A stretch of DNA of 64,000 nt from Ceratodon purpureus (taxonomy: Eukaryota > Streptophyta > Bryopsida > Pseudoditrichales > Ditrichaceae). The position numbers and the translations under genes were made by a program. A model generated the notes under the pieces. The model had not been told where the DNA came from. It searched no databases and was given only the letters and a program-made list of their open reading frames with translations. The DNA lies in the NCBI GenBank assembly GCA_014871385.1, contig CM026421.1, positions 18,883,981-18,947,980 of the forward strand, given 5' to 3'. Shown here piece after piece: positions 11,854 to 23,693 of the stretch (within the stretch, counting starts at the first letter, position 1; every line of letters starts with the position of its first letter).

Positions 11854-11906
11854 AACACGAACATCAGACTCAGGTTTTATTTGAGCCTGAGTCTGATATT
11901 CGTATT
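11854..11906. repeat. 21-bp inverted repeat (hairpin), also present as a dispersed single arm
   Basis: The left arm (11854-11874) and right arm (11886-11906) match at 19 of 21 positions around an 11-nt loop. On a minus-strand transcript both differences become G-U wobble pairs, so the stem would be uninterrupted over 21 bp. On the + strand they are C-A mismatches. The left arm plus loop (11857-11887) matches 6124-6154 at 27 of 31 bases. It could be a small-RNA precursor, a remnant of a fold-back element, or chance; I favour a repeat remnant. Confidence 0.6.
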
Positions 11907-13074
11907 TGACCAGTCTTTCTCGAACTGAGCTCAATAAACAGGGAATGCCTCATAATTTGATCCCGTTTTCAAACCATGCAACCGTACAAAATTCCTTTGT
12001 AGAAGTTCCTGCACAGTCTCCGATTCTCGCAGATACTACCTCCGCTGAACAGGAGATTGATTGAGACACAGGTTTCATTTGATGGTTAGAAAATCTTTCA
12101 TTTTACAGCCACTTCAGAACCGGATTTTCACCTTCCCCTTCCACTCCTAAGTAAACTCATGTGCCATTTCTGCCGTTCTCTGTTTTCCGATTGTGGGTCT
12201 AAACCTTCTGTTTTAGTCCAAGAGGGTGGCCTATAGAAAGTATGTGATATGGGTCTCTTTGCTTGGTCGGAAAGGAACCTTATCATAGATTTTTCTATAT
12301 TTTTTTAACATATTATCCAGCCGATGATCCCCGAGATGATCGATGGTCAAGTTGACTGTCAAACCAATGTTGCTCCAACTCGAAGGGTCATATCCACATT
12401 GTCGTACAATGAAGTACTTCTCACCATTTTGTAATAGCACAAGCAACGCAAGGTGCACACCTGTTGATTCAATCCTTCTTGACAAACTGAAACTGAGCAG
12501 TGCAAGGCTCGACAAGACTTAGAGCAAAAATCTTTCATGCCCGTTTCAAAGAGCAACGACGGACTCTCCCACTTTCTGGACAGACGCCAGATTACCGAAG
12601 ATGACGTCTGCTTTCAAACGCAAGCAGCCGGAAAACAATCCAACTCTCTTTTGCTGGTGAGAAGAATGTGTCGCCCAACTTGACTTTCAACGCCTAGATA
12701 ATACGCCAAAGAGTCCTATGGTGTATATGGCCAGGCGTCCATTTTTACTTTGGCAGTGTGTCGTGATTTGTTGAAGGATTCTTACATTGACTTTGGAGCT
12801 ATCTATCTGACTTCTTCGGCAATGAGTGTGCTCAGTTGAAAAACAAAGCTATGCACAATTATGAACTTGCAAAGTATCCTGAATACATGTGTGATTCTGA
12901 GGCAGAGGAAGAGTAGGTATATATTCTCATGTGTAGACAAGAAGAATTAAATCTCTTTGTAGTACAAGATGGTGAGTGACAGGCTTTCGTGATCCTAGGT
13001 ATGGTTGGCAGAGATGGAGCTTTTTTCGAACTGCTTTGGCATATGAGATGAAATTTTCATTGGAATCGAAAAAA

Positions 13075-13144
13075 CAGCTTTTGAAGCACTGTTACATAGC
13101 CGAACATTCTATTATTCTAAGTCTAATCAATCGAGAAAAAAAAA

Positions 13145-13184
<40 letters not shown>

Positions 13185-13243
13185 AGCTTTTGAAGCACTG
13201 TTTTACAGCCAAATATTCTATTATTCTAAATCTAATAAGAATT
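13075..13243. repeat. Direct duplication of about 60 bp separated by a 48-nt A-tract
   Basis: CAGCTTTTGAAGCACTGTT begins at both 13075 and 13184 (offset 109). Both copies continue with similar sequence through ATTCTATTATTCTAA. Between them is an A-tract at about 13136-13183 with one C at 13145. The arrangement looks like a tandem repeat of a unit ending in poly(A), or a tandem duplication around a slippage-prone A-tract. The lysine-rich frame over it (12976-13245) is an artefact of the A-tract. Confidence 0.8.
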
Positions 13244-14856
13244 AGAAGAAAAGGACACACGATTGTATCGTGGCAGGTTAGTCAAGCATATTTTTCAACA
13301 CTTGGGAAATTGCGGCTTGCTCTTCACCCTTGAAACCATTGCGATTCGACAAAGACGCATATGCTCTTGACCTCCTTTGACTATATGAGCCAGCACATTT
13401 GGAGGTAACTTTTCACCAGGGTCTGTGATATGTGAACAGAGACTCTTACTAAACTCTCCAGGTTCTGTGGACTTAGTTCAATAACACTCCTGAAAAGCAG
13501 AATCAGAGTATGACATTATGCACCATTAAGCCCCTAGTCAATTGTCACATGAATTACAAGGTATCAGACCCACAATAGACTTGTCAACACCTGATTGTGA
13601 TAACAGCACCAATGAAGGTAAACAATGACAGGCGTAAGCAAATTGGGTCTCTCTTGTGGAAAGGTCATCTCTGAAACCAAGAGTATTGTTGTCCTGTGTC
13701 CCCACAGTGATGTGGTAACTCTTCACTATTGCCAAATGCCATGCATTAATGATGCAAGCAAGGCATCCATGTCGGAAATCTGCTCCAGTTCGTGCAACAC
13801 CCAATGACTCTCAGCTGTAGCGACTAATCACGGAAGATCACCTGAATCTTTGTACACTAGATCACATTCCACTAATACTCTAGTACTCCAGGCATCCACA
13901 GCACTGGTAGGGATTATTTTGTAACTGACAATGTCATTGGATCTCGTGTGTGCAATGTGCATCGTCCTGCCAGCCAACTTGAACTGCCCTTCAAAGTTCA
14001 CACATTCTCCGTAACGCCTTCATTCTTTAGCCGAAGGGTTAAAACAGTACACACCAACAAGGTTAATCATCCAGGCTCCAGCCATAGCAACTTAACATTA
14101 TCCAAGCTCAAGAATACCCGGGCCGCAACATCTGGAATTCAAGTTCCACTTGTCAATCTCGTGGACAACACCTTGCACTAAAATACTAAAAATAAAATTA
14201 TCAATAATCAAAAGCATTACTCAAAAGAATCCTCCGTTGAAAGTTTCTCAGTTTCTTTCTTTTGAAGTCACCCCAACAGGACACAGATATCCACATCATC
14301 TTCACCACATCTTGAGCTCCATCTTCCAAGTGTGCAGAAAAGCAGTTGTATCAAGTACTGCCTCTCCAGGAGAAAAATTTAATAAGAGTCGTCTCAAGTT
14401 GGGTCAAACAGTAAGTTAACAAGTTGTGCGTAAATCATGGACTGGTAAGAATTCTAGCATACATACAAGTGGAAAAAAATAGAAGTTTCCTAACTGAAGC
14501 TCCAACTGCACTTGTGTCCTTCACTCGAAGTCCCTCCAGAGAGAAAATGTCCCACTCTGCAGGCTCTCTTCACTTAGTTCTGGGGATGTTGCAGCCCTGC
14601 AGAGAATCCTGAGCGGGGCAGAGCAGGGCAGTGCTTGTTGGATTAAATCCCAACACACTCAGTCTGGAGGAGGCTGCCATGTCTGCCCACTTCATCGCAA
14701 ACCATACCTCATCATTCTAGCTGCCAGCCTGTGGCCTGCTCTGGCACCGCAGTTGTCTATCAATCTTCTGCACAGCTCTGAGGTTTGCAGCATATGAGTG
14801 AGCTTGTAGCAGTACATGGTCGCTGTATGATTGCTTGAATCGGCGCCATCGTTGGA

Positions 14857-15273
14857 ATGGAGATGTATGAATCGTTTTCCAGGGCGCTGCTGCGGCGGAA
14901 GTACAGGCGGATCGAGGCCGGCGGGGGCGGGTTCGTGGTGAAGCGGAAGCGGGTCAAGGTCGCGCACTTGCAGCAGGACGTCGACGTTGCCCAGCGTCGA
15001 CGCAGCACCGCGCACAGGCTGAAACTGCGGTGCTTCCACCTGCGGTTCCTGGTGCCGGAGAGGCTCGTGGCAAGCTTGAAGGCGACGTGCGGGAAGCTGA
15101 TGCAGCAGGTGGCTAATTCGAAAGGGAAGCCTGCAATTGAGCACACCCCGAACCCAGTGCTAATGCTGCCCAAGAACATGCCGCTGCGGTCGTCCAACAA
15201 CGATGTCATCAACGAAGTGTGGTTCCAGCAGGCCCTCCGCCGCTCCATCGCCGAAGGGCGGTTGACAATCTGA
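14857..15273 (+). CDS. Small basic protein, copy 3 of the local family (long middle)
   Basis: This is an intronless frame of 138 residues starting MEMYESFSRALLRRKY, followed by GGGGFVVKRKRVKV as in copy 2. The middle (about residues 36-105) is longer than in the other copies and rich in Arg/Leu/Gln. The C-terminus restores the family pattern: LPKNMPLRSSNNDVINEVWF, then QALRRS and AEGRL. The LPK...LRSS lead-in is shared with copy 1. The coding sequence is markedly GC-richer than its surroundings. The long middle could include a retained or newly exonised segment. The function is unknown, and no signal peptide or membrane span is seen. Confidence 0.72.
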   Translation: MEMYESFSRALLRRKYRRIEAGGGGFVVKRKRVKVAHLQQDVDVAQRRRSTAHRLKLRCFHLRFLVPERLVASLKATCGKLMQQVANSKGKPAIEHTPNPVLMLPKNMPLRSSNNDVINEVWFQQALRRSIAEGRLTI

Positions 15274-16818
15274 AGGCACTGGGCGCTCTAGACGTGAAGA
15301 CGACCATCTCTGAAGCTGAGTTGGCTTTTCCTATACCACGACCCATCCGAAGGCCTTGTCGATACTGCTTCTAGCTCCTCTTGCGCTTCCAAAGTGGGAA
15401 CTAGGAATGGGTTATGGTAGAATTAATTTAGTCGACCGCCACCGCCAGAAGTCGTCATTCTCGGAAGGCAATCGGTCACATAGAAACCAGTTGGTAGCAC
15501 TCACCAGATTGCGTTCGTAGTGGTGTACTTCTTCTTCCATAGCTCCAGAGCACCTAAAATCAATCAGCATTTGCGCAATTAAGTTTGGGGCAGATGGAGG
15601 AACCACCTGGTGTGGAAAGTTGCAAGGCGTCGGGAAAGTGTAAAGATCTAGTCCAGAGAAGAGACTGAAATTATGCAGTGATGAGCGTGTGAATTGGTGT
15701 TCATGATCCATTAACACAGAATTTGCACACAAGTGTCACTGTGAGGTTCAATGTGTGAGATTATGTCTCTTTCTAAACATGTTTGAAAGCCTTCAAGAAG
15801 CTGATCATGCTTGCTTTGTTTCGAAAAGGATGAAAGTGTGTCTCCTGCGATTAACATTCTGTTTCTCATATTCTCGTAAGACGAGGTTGTTGTGTGTCAA
15901 TATGGTGTTGGAGAGGTGTGGAATGAGCAGCTCCAGACTTGCAGACAAGTTTTCCTGTCGGTACACACTTCATTTCTGGAGCGATTTGTGCGATTCGAAA
16001 GGGATGAACCGGATGTGTCATCGTTAATGACACAATTGATGACTTGATGTTCACACTTCCAATACTACTTGCTTACTAGTCAAACTACAGAGTGTCGTCA
16101 GACTTACACATTGTCAGAAGTTTTAAATCGCTCTAATTCTCTTGTCTACTGTAGTGATGCGCATCAACTTCAAAGATATGAAGCGACCTATAGGTAATTC
16201 AAGTGAAAAGACATGGCCATGGCTTGTCAAGGCAAAAAGCATGCTGTACGTCTCTAGCATTTCTTGCTGTGAGTCTTCGATCAGGCTACCGGTATGTATT
16301 GATATATACCTTGATTACATGTAGATTTCTTAAAAGTAATCCACCATTGATGGTTGGGAATTCCTCGGTTCTGGAAGACGAAATGAGCACCTCGATCCCA
16401 AGCGGCAAAAAATGCGACCCGTATGACTCCTGGTTCTCTGCTATCTACACTTCAGAAGCGATATTCAATGATTTGCTTAAGCAGTAAGCTATTCCAGATT
16501 ACATGTTTCCTGCTTCAAACCAGGAGAACCCTCAAATGTCAACCTAAATCCCTTTTAAAGTCAACCATAACCCCTCGAAATGTGAACTAACGAATTCCAG
16601 TCATGTTTAGCTGACTGACGCTTGAATGCTTTCAATAAGATCAAAATCAGGCGCAAGAATTTATCCTGCTATGCTGTCAACGAGTATTCTCAATTAGGGT
16701 CATCAATCTATTCAGTATATACTGTGCAGTGTATGAGGACTCATCATCCGTAAAACCAACTATTTGAGCTTTAAAATCCTAGTGCCTACAACAGAAGGAA
16801 AAAAAAATTACTCAAGAC
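15274..16818. other. Intergenic region between small-protein copy 3 and EngB
   Basis: No supported gene or repeat. Short frames at 15412-15732 (minus), 15755-16027 (+) and 16203-16487 (+) have no recognisable content. The right end is the 3' flank of EngB. Confidence 0.4.
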
Positions 16819-18720
16819 CTAACTTGCCCATAAAATGCGCAACTGCGCAATATGGCGCAACAATTCTTCCCTGCCTTGGTTAGTTTCAGAACTTGTCATT
16901 ATCCATGGAGGTGTATCGGCGAACATAGGTTTCAGTCTGTCTAGAAAGTCCTTAATGTTTTCTTCTGGTTTCCGGCCTCCGTTCTTTTTCTTTTTCTTCC
17001 TGTCGCACTTTGTAAACACGACAGTGATAGGTATCTGTGGACCAAAAAATGACAATCATCACATTTAGTTTCAGATCACCGAAGTTCAGGTTGTTTCCCA
17101 CAGATGGATACCGAAGAAGGATCAATCTCATCAGAAAAAAAGTACAACAAGAGACTGAGATCGAAAGAACTTGAAGGACGAGGTCGCTCTCAGAAACGAG
17201 TTAAACATGGAACGACCCTCAAGAGGGCATCCCATCGAAAATAAAAGCGAGGTACCCATGTTGTCAATCGTTACCTTTTTACGCCCAAGCCAGTCAATGC
17301 AATCCAGATCGATTTGTTGAGGTTCAATGCTAGAGTCAACAAGAAGGAACACGCAAACAAGGGTTTCCCGCTTCAAAAAATAATCCTTCGTAAACTCATT
17401 CCAATCAGTGCGTATTGCTGTTGGAGCCTTTGCAAATCTGGCACAACCACAATCAAGTGCATCAATTGCCAACTTCCAAGAACAAAATACAACATTTCAG
17501 AAAATACAGCCTACTGATTTACAAGCAATCGTGTAACTTGGACCAAAAACAGTGTAAGTGATGGATAAATTTAAGAGTGAAGAGTGCCTACCCATAACCA
17601 GGAAGATCGACCAGGTACCACTTGTTGTTGATAAGAAAATGGTTAATGAGCTGAGTTTTACCTGCAGAGTTCAAAATTTTGCTTATTATCGTAATTCAAC
17701 ATGCTCAACCTTGAGAGTTACAATTTATAATCCTGCAACCCAACTTAAGAGCAATTAAAAGCATCAAAGAGGTATATTAAAAAAGAGGCTAACTCAAGAC
17801 CAAGGTCTCACTTCCATTATGCACAAAGCCAAACACATTCAAAACCACTAACAACTAGAGATGTCTTCCTTACAGCCCATTCTTGTCACGATGCACAACA
17901 TCATTACCAAAGGATCAGGAAATTCATAAACTCTAATCAAGGTGTAATGAGAAACCTACTGTAGTTTGCCTCACAGCACTGAGCCAAAAATGAACTCGAT
18001 AGTGAGCCTAAACCCTAAACCTCTACATCCATCGACAAGGAAGTACTCCTTCTTACAGTGCCCCCAAAGAATTATGCAAAGATTCCAGCTCAAGATCATC
18101 GTTCATAGCAGAATCCCCATGAGCAGCACCACATTAAATTCAGAGCCACAAACAGGAATCCACTAACCAGGCTTCTTGGACGTCTGCGCAAGCTCCTTGC
18201 GACGAACCAGCGAGTTAATCAACGACGACTTGCCCACATTCGACCGCCCAACGAGCGCAAACTCAGGAAACCCCGCAGCAGGGCACTCCGACTCTTTACT
18301 ACTACTCTTGATAAACTCAGCCGACTTCACAATCGCCAGGCGCCCCACATCCGCCCCCGCAGTAAGCACAATATTCGACCCCGGCATCGACTTCAACCCT
18401 TTATCCGCCCCATCCCCCGGTTGCGCACTCTGATCCGTCAGGTCCACATCCGCCTCCTCCGTGTACCCGACCTCCGCCAGCACCGCCCGGCTCCTCTCCA
18501 CGCGCGCGAACCGCCTGCTCGCAAACCCCCGCTGCAGAAACTCCTCAAACCCTAACCCTCGAGAACACAAACTCGAAACCCTAAACCTGGAATTCAACCT
18601 CGCGCTTGCCACCATACTCAACACCGGAGCCGAGCTCGTAGCGTGCGCGTGGGACAGCGTCCGCGACAGCGCCATGGAGCACTGCGGCAGCAGCAGCAGA
18701 CGGTGATGGAGAAGCGCCAT
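16819..18720 (-). CDS. engB: Organellar EngB/YihA-type ribosome-assembly GTPase
   Basis: Four minus-strand exons: 18720-18168, 17661-17592, 17437-17275 and 17034-16819 (stop 16821-16819). All junctions are GT-AG and in frame, giving 333 residues. Family members are circularly ordinary TRAFAC GTPases that assist large ribosomal subunit assembly. Visible motifs: G1 GRSNVGKSS near residue 163, then [13 protein letters not shown] (G2), VDLPGYG (G3) and TKCD (G4, standing for TKxD). The N-terminal 130-140 residues are not conserved; they are Ser/Arg/Ala-rich and begin [13 protein letters not shown], consistent with a plastid or mitochondrial transit peptide. Bacterial EngB is about 200 residues, so the excess is N-terminal. 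The stretch between G4 and the end contains a basic run ([11 protein letters not shown]). The first ATG is used; a second lies 15 codons in. Confidence 0.92.
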
Positions 18721-19001
18721 TGCAACAAAATCACTTCTCCCACTCTAAGTCTCAATTGATGGTTGAATGCAATCAGTCCTCCATTTTTGTTGCCGTTTGA
18801 GAGTCCGGCAGTTGCAATGCATGAGTTGAATTGCGCAAGCGAGTGTGGAAATTAGTTGAGGTTCGGTGGAGTATTGGATCACTGAGTCGGTGTATGATTC
18901 GTGATGGGGTTGGGGAATGTGAGAATGTGCGAGAGAATGGTAGCGAGGATAACAGAGTGTTGGGGTTTTACAGTGGGAGCGTTTGGATAAGGGTGAGCGT
19001 T

Positions 19002-19010
19002 AAACCCTAG
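19002..19010. promoter_or_regulatory. Telo-box-like motif upstream of EngB
   Basis: AAACCCTAG lies about 280 bp upstream of the EngB start codon. Telo-boxes (AAACCCTA) are known promoter elements of plant genes for translation and ribosome production, which suits a ribosome-assembly GTPase. A single short motif is weak evidence. Confidence 0.3.
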
Positions 19011-19034
19011 TCTCTGTTGCAGAGATGAAGAGGT

Positions 19035-19083
19035 GGATGGATGGATGGATGGGCGTGTAGGTGGATGGATGGATGGATGGATT
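19035..19083. repeat. GGAT tetranucleotide microsatellite
   Basis: Two runs of GGAT repeats are separated by a short GGGCGTGTAGGT-like interruption, in the upstream region of EngB. A related GGAC run follows at about 19096-19107. Confidence 0.85.
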
Positions 19084-19329
19084 TGTTGTGGTTGGACGGA
19101 CGGACGGATGTTGTTTGGAAATATAAGCTCATTAAACCGGGTGTCCGGGTATTCGGTATAAGGCGGGGACAGACTCTCACCATTTGGAACCCTTTTCTTG
19201 TGAGGCATCTCCACCTCTCTCAAAGCTCTCAAGCAATCAGAGCAGTAGTTCAAGATAATTTCACTCCGAATTTAGAAAGGTGGAGGTAACCTCGGGAGTG
19301 AGTGGGGGAGTACCGGTTTAAATAAGTAT

Positions 19330-20946
19330 ACTATGTCTCCAATTGAAAAAATAAAAATAAAAATTTGATTTTCTAAGTAATTTGGAGTAGATAAGATTAG
19401 AAATAAAAATAAAAATTTGATTTTCTAAGTTGGATGCTCAACCACTAAGTTAATGCGTACAAGGCATATGTTAATGGTATATAATAGATAATAAATATTA
19501 TTATCTTTATTGAATCTAAGTTTCTTATGGTTGTTCATTTGGTTTGATAAGTGCTTGATTATTTCAAATATTCTTTGTTAGAAATAATGGACATGGCATA
19601 TTGAATGGAAATGGTATTGATGATTTTGAAGGTGTTTTTGACAAAGGTTTTGAAGGATTTCAATTTTTTTTCTTTAAGTAATTTTATCAAAGATACATTT
19701 GTAGTTGTTCTTGCTCCATTTGTAATAATTTTTCATTGATGAGCCGTTTCCTCTTCAAATTTGCGCAAACAAAAAGTTTTTTATTTTAAAGATGTTTTTT
19801 GAATTTTTTTTTAACTGTAATGATTCTTATTCAAATTCCTACTCAAATTATCAAATTGTCCAAATTAGAGTATATATTAAGTTTTATAAAAGTAGGCTTC
19901 AAAGTTTGAGAAAAGAAAAGCTTCATTTTTATTGAAAAATAATTTTAGCCCACTTTAATCTTTATGATCTTACAAATGAAGAAAAATCAATAGTTCAATT
20001 TTGGTTTATGAATAATATACCTGGTTAATTTAAAATTATACGGCTAAATCTTCCAAAATAATGCTCACATTGAGATGTAATAAATGTGAAGTTAAAAAAG
20101 TTATTTTTGGCAATTTTGCTCCAGAAACAGAAGGAACTATAGCGGTTAACTTGCTTTCTCATTACCATATATATTATGGTGTACTCTTACTTTGTATAGG
20201 GATGTAAATTTAGTATTTTATATAAATTCATTTTAATTTAAACAATTGCTTCAAATGTGGCAATCACATGGAAAAAAACCATTGAATAATTTTATTTTTT
20301 AAATATAAATGATAGTATTTTATGTTTTAAAAATATATTAATAAAAAAAATTAAATATAATTAAACCAAATTACAATATTTAAAGTTAAAAAAATAAAAG
20401 TGATTAAAGACATTACATTGAAATACCATAAATTTCATCAAATCAATTCTTTTTTTAAGTGGTTTTAATTTTTGAAAAAAATATTTAAAGCTGATTTAAA
20501 TCATCATAAAAAGAAAGAAATGAGAAATTCATTATTGTAAGTAGTTTTTATATATTTTTTAGTTGACGTCAAAATTATTATTTAATATTTTAATAAAGAA
20601 TTGTTTTAACAATTTTAAAATTATTCTTATTTGACATTTTTGAGTATATATTCAAAGGCCCATTTTGTCACCTTTATTATCTTGTATTATTGAATTGTGA
20701 CAATACTTGATTACAAATAAATATATACATCTTACTTATAAAAGCCATATTTTATATTTTGATGAAAAGGTGGTACAATTAATAGAATTAGCATCAAAGC
20801 CGCATGCACTAATTGCATATGACTTCAAATACACATTTGTCAAAAAGGAACTATCGATTGTAAGCCGTAGTCGGTTGAACGATGGAGAAGAAAATTGGAT
20901 GAAGGACAAGTTGTTATCTCATGGAAAAAATTAATGCTTGTGTTGG
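19330..20946. other. AT-rich gene-poor block
   Basis: Strongly AT-rich sequence without supported genes. A near-repeat of AAAATAAAAATTTGATTTTCTAAG occurs at about 19349 and 19404, shortened here in description to its AAAATTTGATTTTCTAAG core. The 75-codon frame at 20707-20934 is not recognisable. Confidence 0.4.
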
Positions 20947-21010
20947 AAAACATTAAGCATCTATTTAGAAAACATTAAGTGTCTATTTAGAAAACATTAA
21001 GTTCATTTTG
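20947..21010. repeat. 22-bp direct tandem repeat, about three copies
   Basis: Units start AAAACATTAAG at 20947, 20969 and 20991; the first two end in CTATTTAG and the third is truncated. They are followed by TATAAAAGG-like sequence (about 21026) that could be a TATA box in an old long terminal repeat, but no matching second repeat or coding domain was found. Confidence 0.85.
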
Positions 21011-21314
21011 AATAGCTACTAGATATAAAAGGGCTTGTTGGTGTTTTTGTATTTTGTGTAGAAGAGTGAGGTGTTTTTTTAACTTTACATTGAATTGATT
21101 TTGCCTCCAATTTCTTCTTTACAACTCAATCATCTCTATTGCGCTCATGAGTCTAATACTCCCCTAGAGCAACGTTGCTTTGTATTGTTTTACACATTGT
21201 AAGAAACATTTACTTTCTTCCAACATGTATTTATTTTTCTTGTTGTTTTGAGGTTCAGTGTGTGTGGGTTGGAAGGAGGGGATAGGGAGGTGTGGAGGTT
21301 GCTTACGATCCTGG

Positions 21315-21392
21315 GATGCTATATGTAATTTTAATGCTGAGATGTTACTTGTAATTGTAATGCTATGATGTAACTTGTAATTGTAATGCTAA
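21315..21392. repeat. 26-bp direct tandem repeat, three copies
   Basis: Units begin GATG at 21315, 21341 and 21367, each with the pattern TGTAATT...TAATGCT. A fourth start (GATGCTCCATGCAG) leads directly into the possible exon at 21407. Confidence 0.85.
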
Positions 21393-21406
21393 GATGCTCC
21401 ATGCAG

Positions 21407-21560
21407 GTTGCTCCTTTCTATAATGGCAGAGGATGACAATAACCAGGCTTTGGTATTAATTAAAATGATCGTAGCTGAATACCTCCTGGACAAACCGTGT
21501 GATTCTTGTGAGTTGAAGGAAGGATATTGCTTCAACTACTTTTGTGTGCCATGCAGATAG
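21407..21560 (+). pseudogene. Possible gene fragment encoding a short Cys-rich segment
   Basis: An ATG at 21423 opens a 45-residue frame ending at 21560, of which the last part reads CDSCELKEGYCFNYFCVPC (Cys spacing C-x2-C-x6-C-x4-C-x2-C, which could hold a metal ion). The segment is bounded by an acceptor-like CATGCAG (ending 21406) and a strong donor, ATAG|GTGAGT, starting at 21561. The stop codon coincides with the exon edge. It could be one exon of a decayed or captured gene inside repeat DNA. I find no partner exons, so this is a weak call. Confidence 0.25.
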
Positions 21561-23693
21561 GTGAGTTTTGCTCTACACAATTCTAGTTCAAGGCTAGCCT
21601 TCATTTCAACCACGAAAAAATCCAAGTGTTTTAGACAAGTTATCAGTATGTGTTGTGAGAAGCCGATATGAAGCAGCACTGGGATTAGAGATATTGTAAG
21701 GAGTGGAGGATTTGTGCAATATTTGAAAGCTAGATATTTATTATCATTGGGTTACCATATCTAAGACTATATTGAGAATATACAGGGTAAAAAAATGTGA
21801 TATAGCATTGTGTTTTCTATACCATATTCATCATTTAATAATAAATTTTAAAGCAAAAATTTCATTAAAGTGATTACAAACACATGTATCAGAATAAAAC
21901 AAAAAACTTTAAAACCTCAAGAGCTGTAAGAGTGTTGGATGTACAAATTGTTATTGACCTTTAAACATCAACCATTTAAGTTTAGCTGATTACTTTTTAA
22001 GTTTTTAATTTTTTTAATTTTTTTAATTTTTTATTTTTTATTTTTTATTTTTTATTTTTATTTAAAAAAAATTAATTATAATAATTTAAATACAAAACAA
22101 AAATCAAAAGATTTGGTATATACAATTATACAAATAATGTCAAATATTTAAATAGTGTCAAAATTTTTATTAGCTTTTCAATTTTAGTAATATAAGTACA
22201 CATTCAAATTTCTTTGTTAGTAAGCTTTTAATAATATGAAATTCATGTTTTTTATCACTTGCATCTATTTTATGCATACATAATTATCATATTAAATTTT
22301 TCTATATTATCTATATTACAATACATGACTTATATGTATGTAAAATTTGAGTCTAAAATTATTAATTAATTCAAAATAAAATTGACATTTATTTCTATAT
22401 TCATATGTAAATTTTCACAAAATTTTCATTTTAACATGCATTAATGTTTTTTTTAATTACAAAATATTATTATTTTAATAAAATATAATAAAATATTAAA
22501 ATTTTATCATAATATATTGCTATGTTGTTTTACAATGGATGATAGAATTTAATTTGCATTGGCGCCTAAGCTTCAATGACTTCTAATAGCCTACAAAGCC
22601 ACCACATAATCTAGTTTTAAAGATTATTTTAATTATAAATATAATAAAATATACATCAATATTTTTACATGTCATATAATAAAATGGATACTTACAAAAT
22701 TACACACAAAATACAAAAAAGATAAATAGATATTTTTGTTAATTGTGTTTCAAACTTTAGCCTAAGATGAGATCTTCTTTCAATACAAATGCTTGTTTGG
22801 CAAGTGTTGAACTTGCAATAGCACTAAATTATTTTGTTTTTCAATGTCCGCTGATAATTCAGAATGTGTGACTATTATGTCAACTTTAAAATTACAATTC
22901 ATCCTTTTGTGCACTTTTAAGTTTCAAAATTATTACAAAACTCAATAAAAAAATTGAAAATTAATTAATACAATATTAGAGTGTTATGAATTTAAGAAGT
23001 GATGTCTATGATAAAATTGGAAAGAAACTGCTTTTCATAGTTGCTTTATTTGCAAATTCAATGAATACAATAATTTTTTAAGTTAATCATGATTTTGATT
23101 TTTTTGGTGTTTTATTTAACAAAATCATAATGATGTTCCTAAAAATCGAGTCATTAAATCATTTCCTATTATTATGCTTGTTTTTACTTGAAAAGAGGGA
23201 AATAGATCTTTACTTTCATACCTTTGACATGTGGACTTTAGATTGGGAGTAAATTTAACAAACAGTTAATTCACGTTGATCTTTTCCGGAGACCGAAGTT
23301 TTTCTCTCCGCGCGTTTTTATTCAATAAATAAATAAAAATAAGCAATGGTGAGGATAGCTCAATCAAATGTTTTCTAAATGATATTTGTAATTATAACTT
23401 ATTAATCATAATTTTCACAAAAAAATCACTTCTTTTTCATATTAATGATGAATACATTTCCTTGAAAACACATCCAAATACTTTCCGGAATCACATGCTG
23501 GAATTTCATGAATTTTGTAGTTCCATTGAATAACATGTTAATGAATGGTATTGGTTCTCAGTTTGATTCCAAAATACTTACCATATTTTCTCGGGCATCC
23601 ACAAATAATTTTGAAAGAGTTTATGAATGCATCAATTGTAGACACTTCCGAAGAGTTTATGAGAAGCAGGAACGTACCAAACAAGTAGCCACT
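21561..23693. other. AT-rich block, no supported gene
   Basis: Includes a low-complexity T-rich tract with ATTTTTT-type units at about 22004-22065. No intact mobile-element domain is visible. Confidence 0.4.

Larger units (their letters stand above)
11065..14856. other. Intergenic region between small-protein copies 2 and 3
   Basis: 11296-11328 matches the block downstream of copy 1. An inverted repeat lies at 11854-11906 and a poly(A)-separated duplication at 13075-13243; both are listed separately. Other short frames here show no coding character. Confidence 0.4.

Noticed and set aside
12976-13245. Lysine-rich + frame
   Set aside because: Created by translating the A-tract between the duplicated units.
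14692-15248. Two overlapping minus-strand frames of 150 and 162 codons over small-protein copy 3
   Set aside because: Antisense shadows; the + frame carries the family motifs shared with two other loci.
18546-18590. CCCTAA-type motifs, possible interstitial telomere repeat
   Set aside because: Only scattered single units within EngB coding sequence; no array.
20707-20934. 75-codon frame considered as the end of a Copia-type polyprotein
   Set aside because: No reverse transcriptase, RNase H or integrase motif could be recognised, and no paired long terminal repeats were found.
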